From Elgaria multicarinata webbii (Eukaryota; Chordata; Lepidosauria; Squamata; Anguidae): DNA of 64,000 bases. Within the stretch, counting starts at the first letter, position 1, and every line of letters begins with the position of its first letter. Positions 12,301 to 22,735 of this stretch are shown one piece after another. The stretch covers positions 28,930,501-28,994,500 of the forward strand of contig NC_086187.1 of NCBI RefSeq assembly GCF_023053635.1, given 5' to 3'. Below the pieces are notes generated by a model. That model did no database searches and was not told the origin of the DNA. It saw only the letters and a program-made list of their open reading frames with translations. Both the position numbers and the translations under genes were made by a program.

Positions 12301-12624
12301 CGCCCGCTCACCTGGGACGCTCTCCGGGCGGCTGAGCAGCCTGTGCAGCGGCGGCGCGTCCTCCTCGCCGCCGCTCGGGGCGGCCCGCGTGCTGCAGCGG
12401 CGCCCGGAGGCCCAGCTCGGCAGGGGCAGGAGCGGCGGCGTTGGCGGCGCCAGGGCGGCGAGGGAGCAGAAGGCCGGAGCGCGGGGGGAGAGGGCGGCAG
12501 CCCCGCCTCCCCTGCCCCCCACTCCCCGCCCGGTCCCGGCGCGGAGCAGGAGCGGGAGCAGGCCCAGGCGGCGGCGGCGCTCCCCGCGGAGCAGCACCGG
12601 CAGCAGCAGCTCGGGCCTCGCCAT
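3350..12624 (-). CDS. TRAP1: TRAP1, mitochondrial HSP90-family chaperone, complete
   Basis: ATP-dependent chaperone of the mitochondrial matrix. Seventeen exons on the minus strand join in frame to 726 codons (human 704): 12624-12312, 12115-12033, 11167-11027, 10145-10074, 9646-9486, 8804-8695, 8023-7950, 7086-6931, 6654-6534, 6396-6327, 5783-5636, 5534-5349, 5139-5001, 4675-4590, 4474-4329, 4187-4115, 3451-3350. Exon 1 encodes an Arg/Leu-rich mitochondrial presequence. GHKL ATPase motifs are intact: RELISNGSD with catalytic Glu at about 137, DTGVGM at 180 and GQFGVGF at about 221. The middle and C-terminal dimerisation domains follow ([39 protein letters not shown]). The ATG at 12624 gives MARPELL, like human MARELRA; an upstream in-frame GTG is not used. 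All introns are GT-AG. Confidence 0.97.
3530..3960 (+). mobile_element. Probable solo LTR of an endogenous retrovirus (gammaretrovirus-like)
   Basis: Lies in the last TRAP1 intron, antisense to the gene. It has an LTR-like order of parts: a TATA box in GTATAAAAG near 3777, a GC-richer start region, an AATAAA near 3855, and a following T/G-rich stretch. No internal gag, pol or env coding was recognised, so it looks like a recombined solo LTR, a fossil. The ends are approximate and no flanking duplication was confirmed. Family and age are uncertain. Confidence 0.45.
6441..6520. repeat. 15-bp minisatellite inside a 137-bp TRAP1 intron
   Basis: About five near-identical copies of CGCCTCCTGCCCCAG. 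It occupies more than half of the intron between the TRAP1 exons at 6534-6654 and 6327-6396. Both splice sites lie just outside the array. Confidence 0.95.
6748..6842 (-). mobile_element. CR1 LINE 3' tail, 5'-truncated
   Basis: Carries the CR1 3'-end signature (CATAGAATCGCAGAGTTGG, then GGCCTACAAGGCCATCGAG) read in antisense, so the element lies on the minus strand, the same strand as TRAP1. It sits in a TRAP1 intron. Several close relatives occur in this window (40.7, 45.4, 50.4, 58.2 and 63.9 kb). Confidence 0.85.
7352..7534. mobile_element. Small TIR DNA transposon (MITE) in a TRAP1 intron
   Basis: About 183 bp with terminal inverted repeats: CTGTATTTCTTCAATTCTA at the left, and CCGTATTTCTTCGATTCTA as the reverse complement of the right end, both continuing into AGACGC. 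The interior repeats CTTAGAATCG motifs. No coding capacity. A TA or longer target duplication is not clear because the right flank runs into a (TAG)n microsatellite at 7535-7557. Superfamily not assigned. Confidence 0.75.
9446..9464. repeat. (CG)n alternating purine-pyrimidine run
   Basis: Uninterrupted CG dinucleotide run followed by CACACC in a TRAP1 intron, about 20 bp left of an exon donor. Potential Z-DNA former. Confidence 0.8.
10166..10260 (-). mobile_element. LINE-type 3' tail repeat (ACCGCCCAATAGCCGAAGC family)
   Basis: A TTTATTTA-rich end followed by ATACCGCCCAATAGCCGAAG and CTCTCTGGGCGG. The same unit recurs at 14118-14182, 28139-28205, 43945-44110, 58044-58215 and 63039-63085. 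In sense orientation it ends in an AATAAATAAATA-like tail. It resembles widespread squamate LINE/SINE 3' ends; I cannot assign the exact family. Confidence 0.7.
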
Positions 12625-12801
12625 CCCCACGCGCTGGCCGGCTGCCTCGCCACTTCCGGCGCACGTGGGGCGTCACCGCAGCCGAGGCGGGCGCTCCGGT
12701 GACGTCGCGGGTGCGGGTGTGGGTGTGGCCTGCTGCCCCCGCCCCCGGCCGCTCGCCATCCGGTCGGCCGCTGCCGAAGAGGCGCTGGAGTGCGCATGCG
12801 C

Positions 12802-12832
<31 letters not shown>

Positions 12833-12905
12833 TCGCGAATCCCGGGTCCTCGGCTGGGAGAGGCCTGAGGCCACCGCGGCGGCCCGGAGGAGGGAGGCGT
12901 GGTAA
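12625..12905. promoter_or_regulatory. Bidirectional CpG-island promoter, TRAP1 (-) and FAM234A (+)
   Basis: Very CpG-rich sequence immediately upstream of the TRAP1 start codon. It contains a perfect palindromic NRF1 site GCGCATGCGC at 12792-12801 followed by a (GCC)n run, and a CACGTG E-box near 12663. On the plus strand a consensus donor (GAGGCGTG|GTAAGCC) at 12901/12902 could end the untranslated first exon of FAM234A. NRF1 control fits a nuclear gene for a mitochondrial protein. No TATA box. Sharing of the promoter is inferred from head-to-head geometry. Confidence 0.65.
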
Positions 12906-14335
12906 GCCGGCCCCGTCGATCGCGGCGCGGGTGCCCCTGGGCATGTGCAGAGTGTCGGAAGACTGGGGCAGGTGGGGGGGGCGGGGGGCGTCTTTCTCCT
13001 TCTCCCCCCCGCATCGCCCTCGGACGCGCCTTTCCCGGGCGGGCGGGCGGGCGGGCAGGCAGGCAGGCAGGTAGCCCGGGGAGGCCCGTGGGCGATTCCC
13101 GCCCCGGAGTCGCAGCCTGGAAGGCAGAAGGGCGGAAGCAGCAGCAGCAGCAGCAGCAGCAGCCACCACGGACAGCGCTCGCCGGGGGAGGGGGAGGGGG
13201 CGGGGGAGGGGCGCCCTCCCCTCCCCTCCCCTCCCCCTCCCCCCGGGGGTCTGCGCCTGAGCTCCTTATGGAAGGAGAGGGGGGGCTTCATGCGCTCCCC
13301 CTCCTCCCCTCCCTCTCCCCCTCCCCGTGGGCCCCCGTGGGCCGGTGACCCCCCTGCGGCGCAGTGCCGGCCCTGCTGGGCTGGAGGGGGCTGGGCGGGC
13401 GGCCCTTGGGCCCCTGGGGTGGGGGTCCGGGGAGCTCCGGGGAAGGCCCGATGCGGGGCCCCTTCCTCCAAGGGCCCACAGAGCTGCGCGGAGGGTGGGT
13501 GGGTGGATGCGGGGGCCGAGGCTCCGGCGGGCTTTCAAGGGGAGGAGGAGGAGGAGGAGGGTCCCTTTCAGGCTCTGGGTTCCGGTCTCTCTCTTTTTGG
13601 GGCTGCCTTTGAGGGTGGCCCCTGGAAATGACATAAAGTGCACCTTAAGTATAAAGATCTTGCAGCAGAAAAGGACTCAAACCCAGACCAGCAACCTAAA
13701 GGAATTTAACTCAAGGCAATAAGCCGTGTCAGCTGACAAAGCCAGTCCTGCGTCCCTAATAAAAAGTGGGTTGGGCTCAGGAGGGGGGCAGGGCTGCGTC
13801 CGGGGCGGGGGTGGGTGGGGAATTCCCCCAGCCCCTCCCTTTGGCACCTGGCGGCCAGGTTGGCTTCAATGGCCGGTCTCTGAGCGAGGCCAGTGCCCAG
13901 GGTCTTGGGGCTCAGGCCTCAGGCGGCCCTTCCAGTCACCCTCCGCCATCCAGGGCTTTCACCATAACAAGCAGCCCTTCCTTCACATTGGGCCCGGGAA
14001 TGCGCAGGCTGCCGGCAGAGCCGCACAGCACACGTGTTGTTTGCTTTGGCCGCTTTGTCCCCACAGCGGTGTTGTGTGCCGGGCTGGCTTCAAATGGCTT
14101 TATGCTACCTTCATAAACCACCCAGAGAGCTTCAGCTATGGGGTGGTATGTAAATGCAAACAACAACAACAATAATAATATCATCATCCCTGGGCTGGGG
14201 GCAGCATGGCTCTGCCCTGGGTTTTGACCACTGTGGGAATTGGCTTCGTGGGCTGGACAGGCCTGCAGTCTGATTCAGTGGGGCCCTTCTTAGGTGGGAT
14301 CGGGTCCAAGAACCTTTCCAGGAGAACCAGCCAGG
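12906..14335 (+). other. Putative first intron of FAM234A
   Basis: No coding exon seen. Contents: GC-rich simple repeats near 13040-13075 and 13140-13250 (including a (CAG)n run), a (GAG)n run at 13541-13560, a LINE-type tail repeat at 14118-14182 and a short (CAA/TAA)n stretch. Long open frames here are GC-driven and not gene-like. Confidence 0.55.
14118..14182 (+). mobile_element. LINE-type 3' tail repeat, sense
   Basis: ACCACCCAGAGAGCTTCAGC, then a GGGGTGGTATGTAAATGC-like stretch and a CAACAACAATAATAATA tail. Same family as 10166-10260, opposite orientation. Confidence 0.7.
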
Positions 14336-17300
14336 ATGGAGAACAAGGACTTGGAGGCAGAGATCCACCCACTCAAGAACGAGGAGTGCAACGCGCCCGA
14401 GAGCCAAGCGAACTGCGCTGAGAAGGAAGCGGGGCCCTTGAGAAAGGCCGGCCGGCTCTCACGGTGGCGCACGGCGGCCTTCTTCCTCTCGCTCTTCCTG
14501 TGCCTGATGGTGGTGTTTGCCTTCTCCTTCATCATCCCGTGCCCCGTGAGGCCTGTTTCCCAAAGGACGTGGCACAGAACTTACGACAACGCAGGTGAGT
14601 TCGTGGGCACAGCGGCAGAGGGGTCTGGTGGCTCCTTAGCGCAGGGGTCCCCAACACGGCGCCCGTAGGCACCTCCGATGGTGCCCACAAAGGCACCCAA
14701 TGGTTTCTAGTATTTTTAATATACTTACATGGATTTGTACAAAATGCATACAACGTTCTAGTAATAAAAGATAGGTTTCAACAAAAGCAGACTTCGTATC
14801 CATGTAAATATGTATTTGAAGGTGGTGTCTACGGTTTACCCGTTCAAATATTGAAAGTGTTGTAAGGTCCTCAATCCATTATGTCATAGGAGGGCAGTGT
14901 TTGTTTTTCCAATGTTATCATATTTTTTTAGTTATCAAAAGGCTGCGAGGAATCCATCTACGCTGACCGAGTGTGTGCATCAAGGCTGTTCCAGGACAAA
15001 ATTTATCCATGTGCTAAACTCCCCCCCCCCTTTGCAAAAAGAAGCAACTACTGGACATTGCCTAAAACATAAGCTTTAAAAAATCATTCCCTGTGCTACA
15101 CCACCAGCAATGAGCAGAATTAGACAATCCCTTACGAAAGAGCGGCTGTGTTGTCCAGTGGACACTCAACAAAACATGTTGCTGAATAAAATGCAGCCTC
15201 CGAGCCGTCGATGTGAGCGGCATTTTGGCATTTTGTGGTGGTGCCCACAGCATGTTCTCAAATTACCAAATGTCCCCAAAGATTGGGGGGCCCCGTCTTA
15301 GCGTCTCACTGGGGTGCGTGTGCGCCATGACCCCCACCGCAGCACCCAGCTCCAGCGCCCTTCTCTGATCTCGTTGCAGCCGCGTACGCGTTCCTGGCCG
15401 TGGGGGACGTGGACAAGGACCGAGTGCAGGACGTCCTCTTTGCTTTCAAAGCGGCTGCCGCTGGCGGGCTCAATAGCAGCAGTGCCAACAGCTCTTGCTC
15501 TAGTGCAGGTAAGAGTTGGGGGAGGGGAGGATCTGAGATTCAAGGGGGGTCGGGGGGGCAGAAGGCAGCATCGGGGGGGGGGTGCTGACCTTCCCTCCCC
15601 TCCCTCCCTCCCTCCCTCCCTCCCTCTCTCCAGGCTTTGCCTCCCCCTGTGCCTTCGTGGCCGCTCATTCGGGCACCAACGGCAGCACCCTCTGGCAGAG
15701 GCCTGTGGCTGAAGACCTGCTCTTGATGGACTGCTCGGCTGAACACGAACACTCCCCGGCCTGCCTCATCGCAGGGAAGCCAGACCTCCTCGCTGCCCTG
15801 GACTTGGAGACAGGTAGACTCCGCCAGCATCTCTGGGACGGCGTGGAAAATCCAGCCGGGGGTGTAGGCTCCCAACCCAGGCCTTGGGCAGGGGGCGGGG
15901 TGGTTCCAGAAGCAGATACGTATGCAGGCCCAATCCCCGGCAAGGGGCCCGGGAGCAGAGGTTGGCTGCTGATACGAGCAGGGCTTGCAGGGAAGGCGGC
16001 TCTCTTGGAGCAACGAGGCACATCCAACGATCGTTGCGAACGCTGAAGAAGAGCCCTGAGGCTGGATCAGACCGAGGGCCCGTCTAGTCCAGCGCTCCGT
16101 TCCCACAGTGGCCAGGCAGCCGTCGGCCGGGGACCCACGAGGCCGGGCAGGGTGCAGCGACCCCTTCCCACCCAGTGACGCGTCATAAAAAACCCTAGCT
16201 AAAGCCAGCAGCGCGGGGCGAAGCGGCACGTCAGACCAAGGCAAAACAAGCAGCAAACAACGCCGACTGAGCCGGTGGCCACAGCAAAGGCCCAGAGGAT
16301 GCTGGGAACTGGAGTCTGGGCCCCAAGGGTCTCCCTCCCCCTCCCCCTCCCCCCACCTCAGCTGGTCTTGTCTGAATCCGCGCCGCCTGCTCTGCTTGCT
16401 CCTCAGGCCGGACCCTGTGGCAGGAGGCGGCCCACTTCGGAGCCAATGCTACAGTGCTGAGTCCCTTGCTGAAGGTCCCAGACATCAGCGGGGACGGTGT
16501 GCCAGACCTCTTGCTCTTCGCTGCCGTGGGAGAGGAGGTGAGGCGGGCTGGAGCCACGGGGCGGCCCTGCCACGGGAGGCGGTCCCGTGCGCTACAGCCA
16601 CGGCGCTGCGGCCCCTTCGCGGGGCCCAGGGAGTGCAGCGCTGCTCTGCCTCTTCCCCGCAGATCCAAAGCGCCTTCCATTCGGGAAGCGACGGCACCAA
16701 GATCGGCTCCCACGGAAGGCTGCGTCTGCCGGGGAGGGTGGGCCACCTCCTGCACGTCACCCCGAACGAAGCCCACTATGTGCTCTTCTACACAGGCGAG
16801 TCCCGCGGCTGCCAGAGATGGGCGGCGGCATGTCAGCCTGGATGCCTCACCGCGGGGGCGGGGGGGGGGGGAGCTGGCTCCTTGGCGGCCTCCCTGGCTC
16901 ACCGGCCCCCTTTCTCCTGGTGCAGCCGATGCCCTGTATGCCTACTCCCTGGAGTTCTTCTACCGCATGGCGCTCTCCGCGGGAGACCAACAGCGCCCCA
17001 GCTTGAAGAAGGACCTGCACTGGGAGCAGATCATTGACGGACTCACCCACCAGGTCCCCTTGCTCAGGTACGGGCGGGGGCTTTGCCGCGTGGGAGGCGC
17101 TGCGCACTTCGCGAGAGGCCCAGGCCGCCCTCCCCCAGGGGTGCTTTTCAGGGGCCGGCGCTGTTGGGAGCCTTTATGAGGCTCCGGCTGCAGCAGCAGT
17201 GAAGCTCCAGGCCGCCTGGCACTGCCGCAAGGATCCAAAGCCCAGGCTCGCGGCCCCTTTTCTCATGGCCACGCTGGGGAGCCCTCAGGGTGGGACTTGG

Positions 17301-19767
17301 GGCGGCCGGTGGGTCTGCGAAAGCAGGCTCCCCATGGGGAGCGGTGCCGCCTCGGTTGCCGTGGGCGCCTCCTGCGAATCACGGCTGTTCCTTGTTCCTT
17401 CTCCTCCTCCTGCAGCTCTGGAGAAATCCAATACCTGACAAAGGTGCCTGTGAATTCGGGGACCAACCTCTTGATTGCGAGGTCGTCCGCCCTGCAGCTG
17501 GTGGAGGAGCAGCGCCTGGGCTCCATGTGGGTCACTGACATCCCGCACCTCCTGAGGTAACGCTGGCCCTGGAGCGGGAGGGAGGGCGGGCAGCGTCCAC
17601 GCCTAGGGCCGGGCCCCTCCTCTCCTGCGCGGGGGGGGGGCACATGCCAGGCCTCTGTGGCCTCATTCTGCTGCCCTCCTGGCCTTTGGCGTGTGCTGAG
17701 CTGCCTCCCCGGGCCCGGAGGGAGGAGGCCAGAGGCCGGCCCGGAGGCCGAGCGGCCCTTTCCCTGCTCTCTCCTTCCCCTGTAGGTAACGGGGGGAGGG
17801 GGAGGAGGAGTGCCGGGAGCTGCTGCTGCCGCCCTGCCCTCCAAGCCCTCCCCCCACCCCTCGGGCCTTCTGACCTTGAATGCAGCTCCGGCTCATGCCC
17901 CCCCCTTTTCCCCTGTCCTCCTGCAGTGAGCCAGTACTCGGGGCTTACGATACCGACGCGGTTGACGTGGTGGTGGAAAGCAGGGTCTCTCCCCAGAAGA
18001 AGAAGGTGCGTGGGGGGCGCTCGCAGCTGGGCAGAGGGGGGTGGGGGGCAGAGGGGGGTAGGCCCTGTGCTCCCGGAAGCTCCCGAGCCCTCCTGCTGGC
18101 TCAGCGCCACGGGGGATTTTCGCCCGCTGGGGAGGCGTCCCGGTGGACCTGCAGACCCGGTTTCTCACGCAGGAGTTCAGAGTTCCCAGAATGCACCTGG
18201 CCTTCTTTCCCACGCTCGACCGCTTGAGCTCCTGAAACGGCCGGTGGGCTCTTCTTTGCCCCGCCCCTGGGAAAGGGCGCCGTCTGCAGCGCTGTGGGAG
18301 GAGGTCCGGAGGGCACGCGGAGCCCTGGGGACAGCGGCGGTGGCGGCCCTTGGCCTCCCCCGAGAGGGAAAGGGGAGAAGCCCGGCAGCAGTCGCGTGGT
18401 GGTGGCCTGTGCCTGCCCCGCCCCGCCCCGCCGTGGGGCCGGGGGGAGAGCAGGTCCTTGGGGTGAAGGTGGCCGGCAGTCGTGCCGAGGCCTGGGGCAG
18501 CCCCCAGCTCAGGTGGCCGTTCCCTCGGTAGGTCATGATCGTGGAGAGCGTCTCCGGAGGCCTGGAGTGGGAAGTGGAGCTGCTCTCGGGGCCGGGGGCT
18601 CCCAGGCCCGCCACCCTGGCCACCGCTGACCACAGATCCGCCTTCCTCTTCTGGGGCGTGCACCCGGGGGACACGAACGGAACCGTGAGTGGGGAAGGGG
18701 CTGCGGGCATGTGGGAGCTGGGGGGGGGGCCTGGACGGAATGGGATGGGAGCCACTCTGCCTCGGGGGCTGCAGCTGGGCCTCAAGCTGGAGCCCCACGA
18801 TGACGTCCGAGCCGGCGTCGGCTAGGCTGGCCTCGTGCGCTGGCAGGCTTTGGGGGCAGGCGGGAGGGGAAAAGGTGGCCAGAGACGCCCGTGGCCCCGA
18901 TGCCCCTTGAGCCGGCCTCCTCTTGCCTGGCCTAGGGCAGGAGTCGCTCCGCTGGCGCCTGCTGTGCCCCCAAACGCCCACAGCCCAGCGCCGTCTTTCC
19001 TGCAGCAGTCACGGAATCAGCCCTAGTGTTCGAAGGGACCTGAGAGGTCATCTAGCCCAACCCCTGCTCAATGCAGGTGCAGCCGTCAATCCGGCCTCTG
19101 TGGAAATGCCTCCAGTGAAGGAGAAGCTGCTCTCTGCACGCTGGCTCTGGTTCTGCCCTCGGGAGCCACAGGGACACGCCTGCGCCACCACCTTCCCCTG
19201 GCAGCCTTCCAGGCACAAGGAAGCTTCGCAGAGGCTGCGGGGGGGGGGGGGAGCGGTTTGGCCGGCCGGGCCCTTCCCTCCTCCCTGGCTGGGCTACAGC
19301 GCTGCCCTTCTCTTGGCTCTAGGGATCCGGGCAAGGGGCTCCGCAGCAGCAGCAGCAGCTGTACCTGTACCTGTTCCACCCCTCCCTGCCCAGCGTCCTC
19401 TTGGAGATGAGCAACACCACGGAGCCCATTGTGGCCTTTGAAGGTGAGCGCCCCCCGCCCCCCCCCCCACCGTCCTGGTCCCATCCCCCCGTCCCCCGTC
19501 CCCCACGGTTGCCCAGGGAGCCGTGCCGTCACCGCCTCCCCACCTTGGGTTGCAGGAGTGCTTTTCGAGCGGAGCCGCCACGCCTGCTACGTGCTGCTGA
19601 CGGGGCCCCGGGTGGGCAGCGCCCCCGGGCCGGTGGTGCTGTCCAAGCGGAAGCTGAAGGAGGACGTGGCCGGCAGCCGCGTGGTCTGGCTCAGCGCCTT
19701 GGCTCAGGACACCGAGCAGAGCGTCCGGGACCGGCTCCTCCGCATGAGATACCGCAGCCTCCGGTGA
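14336..19767 (+). CDS. FAM234A: FAM234A (ITFG3), single-pass membrane protein, complete
   Basis: Single-pass protein with a predicted extracellular FG-GAP-like beta-propeller; molecular role poorly defined. Eleven coding exons join to 559 codons (human 552): 14336-14594, 15380-15508, 15634-15813, 16407-16537, 16663-16795, 16926-17067, 17416-17556, 17927-18005, 18532-18684, 19323-19443, 19556-19767. The start MENKDLEAEIHPLKNEE matches human. One transmembrane segment spans about residues 47-67 (AAFFLSLFLCLMVVFAFSF), with a basic cytoplasmic side before it, so the protein is type II. DVDKDRVQDVLF and DISGDGVPDLLLF are Ca-binding-like propeller repeats. The C-terminal ATADHRSAFLFWG and RSRHACYVLLTGP are strongly conserved. 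The intron after 16795 uses a GC donor (CAG|GCGAGT); the others are GT-AG. Untranslated first exon inferred near 12.9 kb. Confidence 0.95.
14642..15295. mobile_element. Non-autonomous hAT transposon in FAM234A intron
   Basis: A 654-bp AT-richer element inside a GC-rich intron. Ends are hAT-like: CAGGGGTCCCCAAC at the left, and CGGGGCCCCCCAATC as the reverse complement of the right end. It is flanked by an 8-bp target duplication matching 7 of 8 bases (CCTTAGCG at 14634-14641, TCTTAGCG at 15296-15303). No transposase frame. Moderately old judging by TIR divergence. Confidence 0.8.
15590..15633. repeat. (CCCT)n pyrimidine tract at a FAM234A acceptor
   Basis: A run of CCCT/CCTC units extends straight into the CTCTCTCCAG acceptor of the exon at 15634. 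It doubles as an unusually long polypyrimidine tract. Confidence 0.8.
16035..16180 (+). mobile_element. Interspersed repeat (GGATCAGACC...GTCTAGTCCAGC type)
   Basis: AGAGCCCTGAGGCTGGATCA, then CGTCTAGTCCAGCGCTCCGT and CACAGTGGCCAGGCAGCCG match by memory a repeat common in reptile genomes (LINE/SINE-derived). It lies in a FAM234A intron. Exact family not assigned. Confidence 0.55.
19013..19125 (-). mobile_element. Older CR1 3' tail in FAM234A intron
   Basis: ACGGAATCAG, then GGGACCTGAGAGGTCATCTA and GCCCAACCCCTGCTCAATGC resemble the CR1 3' end but are more diverged from the other copies in the window. Confidence 0.6.
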
Positions 19768-20563
19768 GCTCCGGCCGGGGCGCGGCAGAGACCCACGACC
19801 CCGGAAGAGCCCGGAAGAGCGGAGGCCTGACCCTGATGGAGGCGGCTGCCCCCGCTCCCCAGCCCAGGGCAGCCACCTGCATGGGGGGCAGAGCATGGTG
19901 TGGCGTGTGGCGATGGGGCCCTTGGCTGACGCAGCAAGCCTCTGAGGCTCATCCCGAACCAAAGAGACACGGGGGGGAGGGGGTGGGGGGCTGACTGGCA
20001 CGGCCCCTCCCAGGCCTCTGCCCCAAATCGTCTGAGCAGCCCTGAAGCAAGCCCCCTCCCCTCCCCCAGCCTTTTTCCTACGCAGGGCGGGGAGGGGGGA
20101 CAGGAGCAGGGTTCCCCTTTGGCAGCCCAGCGACTGGCGTAGAGGCTGTGCAGCCCCTGGCAGCCCCCCCCCCCCCCGGGAACCGCCGCCTGGACAGGTT
20201 GGCTGCTCCTGCCTCAGGGGGCTCCATGGAAGAAGACCCTTCCGGAGTCTCCTGGGGAGGGGCCCAGGACACCCTGGGCTCCGCTTCAGGGCGTGGGAAG
20301 TCGAGGGCCTGCTGCGGAAAGCAGAGGGCGGAGGCTCTCAGGAAGCGGCTGCTCAGTCCAGCTCCCCCCGCCCCCGGTCCTGGGGCCCGTACAATCGCTT
20401 TTTCTGTTGTGATCAATTTAAGCAACGGTGCTTCATTTGGGTCTTGATCGGTGCTTCCTCTGACGCTGGTGGGGGGTTCAGGCAGCCGGGGCCTCGCAAC
20501 GGCCGATCTGGGCATCGGGGGCACCCTGGGGGGCCCCGCGCGGCCTGCTGCTGTAGTGGTTGC

Positions 20564-20569
20564 AATAAA
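20564..20569 (+). promoter_or_regulatory. FAM234A polyadenylation signal
   Basis: AATAAA followed within 15 bp by a TCCTTTTGTCC-like downstream element. It gives a 3' UTR of about 815 bp after the stop at 19767. Confidence 0.75.
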
Positions 20570-20585
20570 GCCTCCTTTTGTCCAC

Positions 20586-22711
20586 AACTCCGCCATGTGT
20601 TCCTCTGTCTGTTGCCGGCTCCTGCGTTACTGTGAGTGGAAGGAGCAGGGAGGGAAGGACATGGGGGGGGGGGGAGATGCCGGCCTGGGGCTGGGACCCT
20701 GCTCTGAAGGAGGCGGCTGCGGGGTCTTCTGCCCAGGGCCCCTCCCCAGCACCCCCGAGCATGGCCTTTTCCGCCCCTCTCCATGCGGTGATCAAAACCA
20801 TTCCAAATTCTGGCCAGGTGGCTCACCTACCACCACCCTCACACACTGAACGTGGCCGGCCCGCACGCCCGGGCTGGCGTAACCTTCGCCCTTCCATTCC
20901 TCTGGGCGCTGGAGATTCAGCTGCAGCAGAGGCGGTGGCCAGGAGGCCGGGCCTGCTCTCCTTCCAGACTGGCCACGAGAGGCCACTGCCTGCTTGGGAG
21001 AGCCCAGCTGCTCCCACCATGGCCGGGAGGGGGAGGGGGATCCCCGTTGGCCAGGGTGGCACGTACGTACGTCCCGTGTCCCCCCCCTGCTGTGGCTGTC
21101 CTCCCCGCACAGGGAGGGGCCCTCCTCCGCCTGCTGAAACGCTCCTGCGGCCACACCTGATGGGGGCGGAGCTCACGCTCCAGGGGGCGGGGGGGACTTT
21201 TCAGCCCCGTCTGATTCTGCCCCTGCCCCCAGTCAGAGGAGAACGTCCCGGACTGGCAGCATCGGGGTGTGGGTGTGGAAGGGGCAGGGCGGGCAGGGCC
21301 ATCTTGGAGCTCCCCTCTTCCTTCCTTGGTCAAGGCAGCAGCAGGGACCCTAAGGGGCCGTTTTCCGCCGTGGCCCCCAGAGCCTCCGCAGGCCAGCCCC
21401 GCCCCGCCTGGATGAACGCTCCGGCTCCGGCCCGTTTATTCCCAGCCTTCCAAATCAACGCGTGGCACATTGGCGGTTCTTCGCAGAGTGCAGGCGTCCC
21501 TCCGCCCCGATGTGGCTGCGCCGACTTTCCCGCCGTGCTCCGAGGCCCCGGCCCCCGCCAGCTCAGCCCTCCCCTCCTCTCTCCCCCACGGCTGCTCTGT
21601 GCGTCCCTTGACAGAGGCTGCAAGGACGTCCCCTTCCCCCTGGAGTGGGGGAGTGGACCAGGAGGGGGGGCGGCCCCCACAGCACTTTTTCAGCACCCCA
21701 AACCTGCCCCCAGGCCCATTGAGGTTGAGGGGGCCCCAGCAACCGGCATCTCCCACGCCCGCCCGAGGCCAGTGGCCCTGGGACAGCCCAGCCCTCCGCC
21801 ATGAGCAACGGCGGAAGGGGGCTGCCCCACACACTGCCTGCTGCTGCATCCCAGGCCCCCATACTGTGGATCAAGGATGGGGAGGGGGCAAAGCGATTTG
21901 GCAGGGGGACGTGCCCAGCAAGGCTGCTGCTGCTGTTTTCCCAGCAGCCTTCCAGCCCCTAATCCGCTTAGGCGCGCTCCGCACAGGCCGGCTGAGCCCC
22001 AGGCTGCCAACTGTTCCGAGCGCTTTCCTGGCGTTCCCAAAGGGCGCTTTGCGTGCCGCCCCTCCCCCCCCCCCCCGCTCGCCCGTAAGAGCAAGAGGCA
22101 GCTGGGCGCTTCATCCCCTGCTCCTCCGCAGGGCGGTTTAAGCCCCTGGAGGTGTCCGAAGCCGCTCAGGGAATGGGGGGGAGGGAGAAGTGCCCAGAAG
22201 GACCCAGACACACACCAGCACTGGAGGGAGACGAAGGACGAGGCGGTCCAGAGGGAGAGGTGGGGCGGGTGGAGGGGGAGCCTACAGCCTGTGCCCGAAG
22301 GGACGCGCTCTCTCACCCCCCTTCCCCTCCCCTCCCCTCCCCTCGGCCCCACCTGCAAGGGGGCGCCAGAGGAAGAGGCTCCGAGGAGGGCAGCTGGAGG
22401 ACAGCCGTCTGCTTCCACACCTGTCTTCTCCTGAAGCCCCGGGCGGCTGGAAGGGCTCTGGGGCTCTGGGAGCCCGACAAGGCGTGCCCTTGGCTGGCGG
22501 CTCAGCACAGGGCCTCCAAGGGAGCATGGGGCCATGGACACACCCGTCCGTGGCTGTACCAGGCAGCAGCCGTGGCCCACAGCAGCCTGCCTTCCCTGTG
22601 GCATCCTGGGCAGCCGCCTCCCAACGCCAGGGGCCATGGGGGGAGGGGGTTTGGCTTGCCCCTGGGGGGCTGCCCCTTGCCCTCCCTCCTGCCCACAGAG
22701 GCAACGGACAC
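20586..22711. other. Convergent intergenic spacer FAM234A / RGS11
   Basis: GC-rich sequence between two converging 3' ends. I see no exon-like conserved motif, RNA gene or clear repeat. Long open frames on both strands are compositional. A short ACGTACGTACGT palindrome lies at about 21061-21072, and poly-C/poly-G tracts are frequent. Confidence 0.6.
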
Positions 22712-22729
22712 CTCGCTCTCCAAAAGGGC

Positions 22730-22735
22730 TTTATT
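22730..22735 (-). promoter_or_regulatory. RGS11 polyadenylation signal
   Basis: AATAAA on the minus strand, about 450 bp past the RGS11 stop codon, followed by GCCCTTTTGGAGAGCG. Probable 3' end near 22712. Confidence 0.7.

Noticed and set aside
12625-12630. Upstream in-frame TRAP1 start
   Set aside because: That codon is GTG; the ATG at 12624 gives MARPELL, matching the human MARELRA start.
12308-13471. 387-codon minus-strand frame upstream of TRAP1
   Set aside because: Runs through the CpG-island promoter and simple repeats; TRAP1 exon 1 uses another frame that matches human TRAP1.
20578-21804. 408-codon plus-strand frame after FAM234A
   Set aside because: No homology-like motif; GC-driven frame in a convergent spacer, with similar long frames on the other strand.
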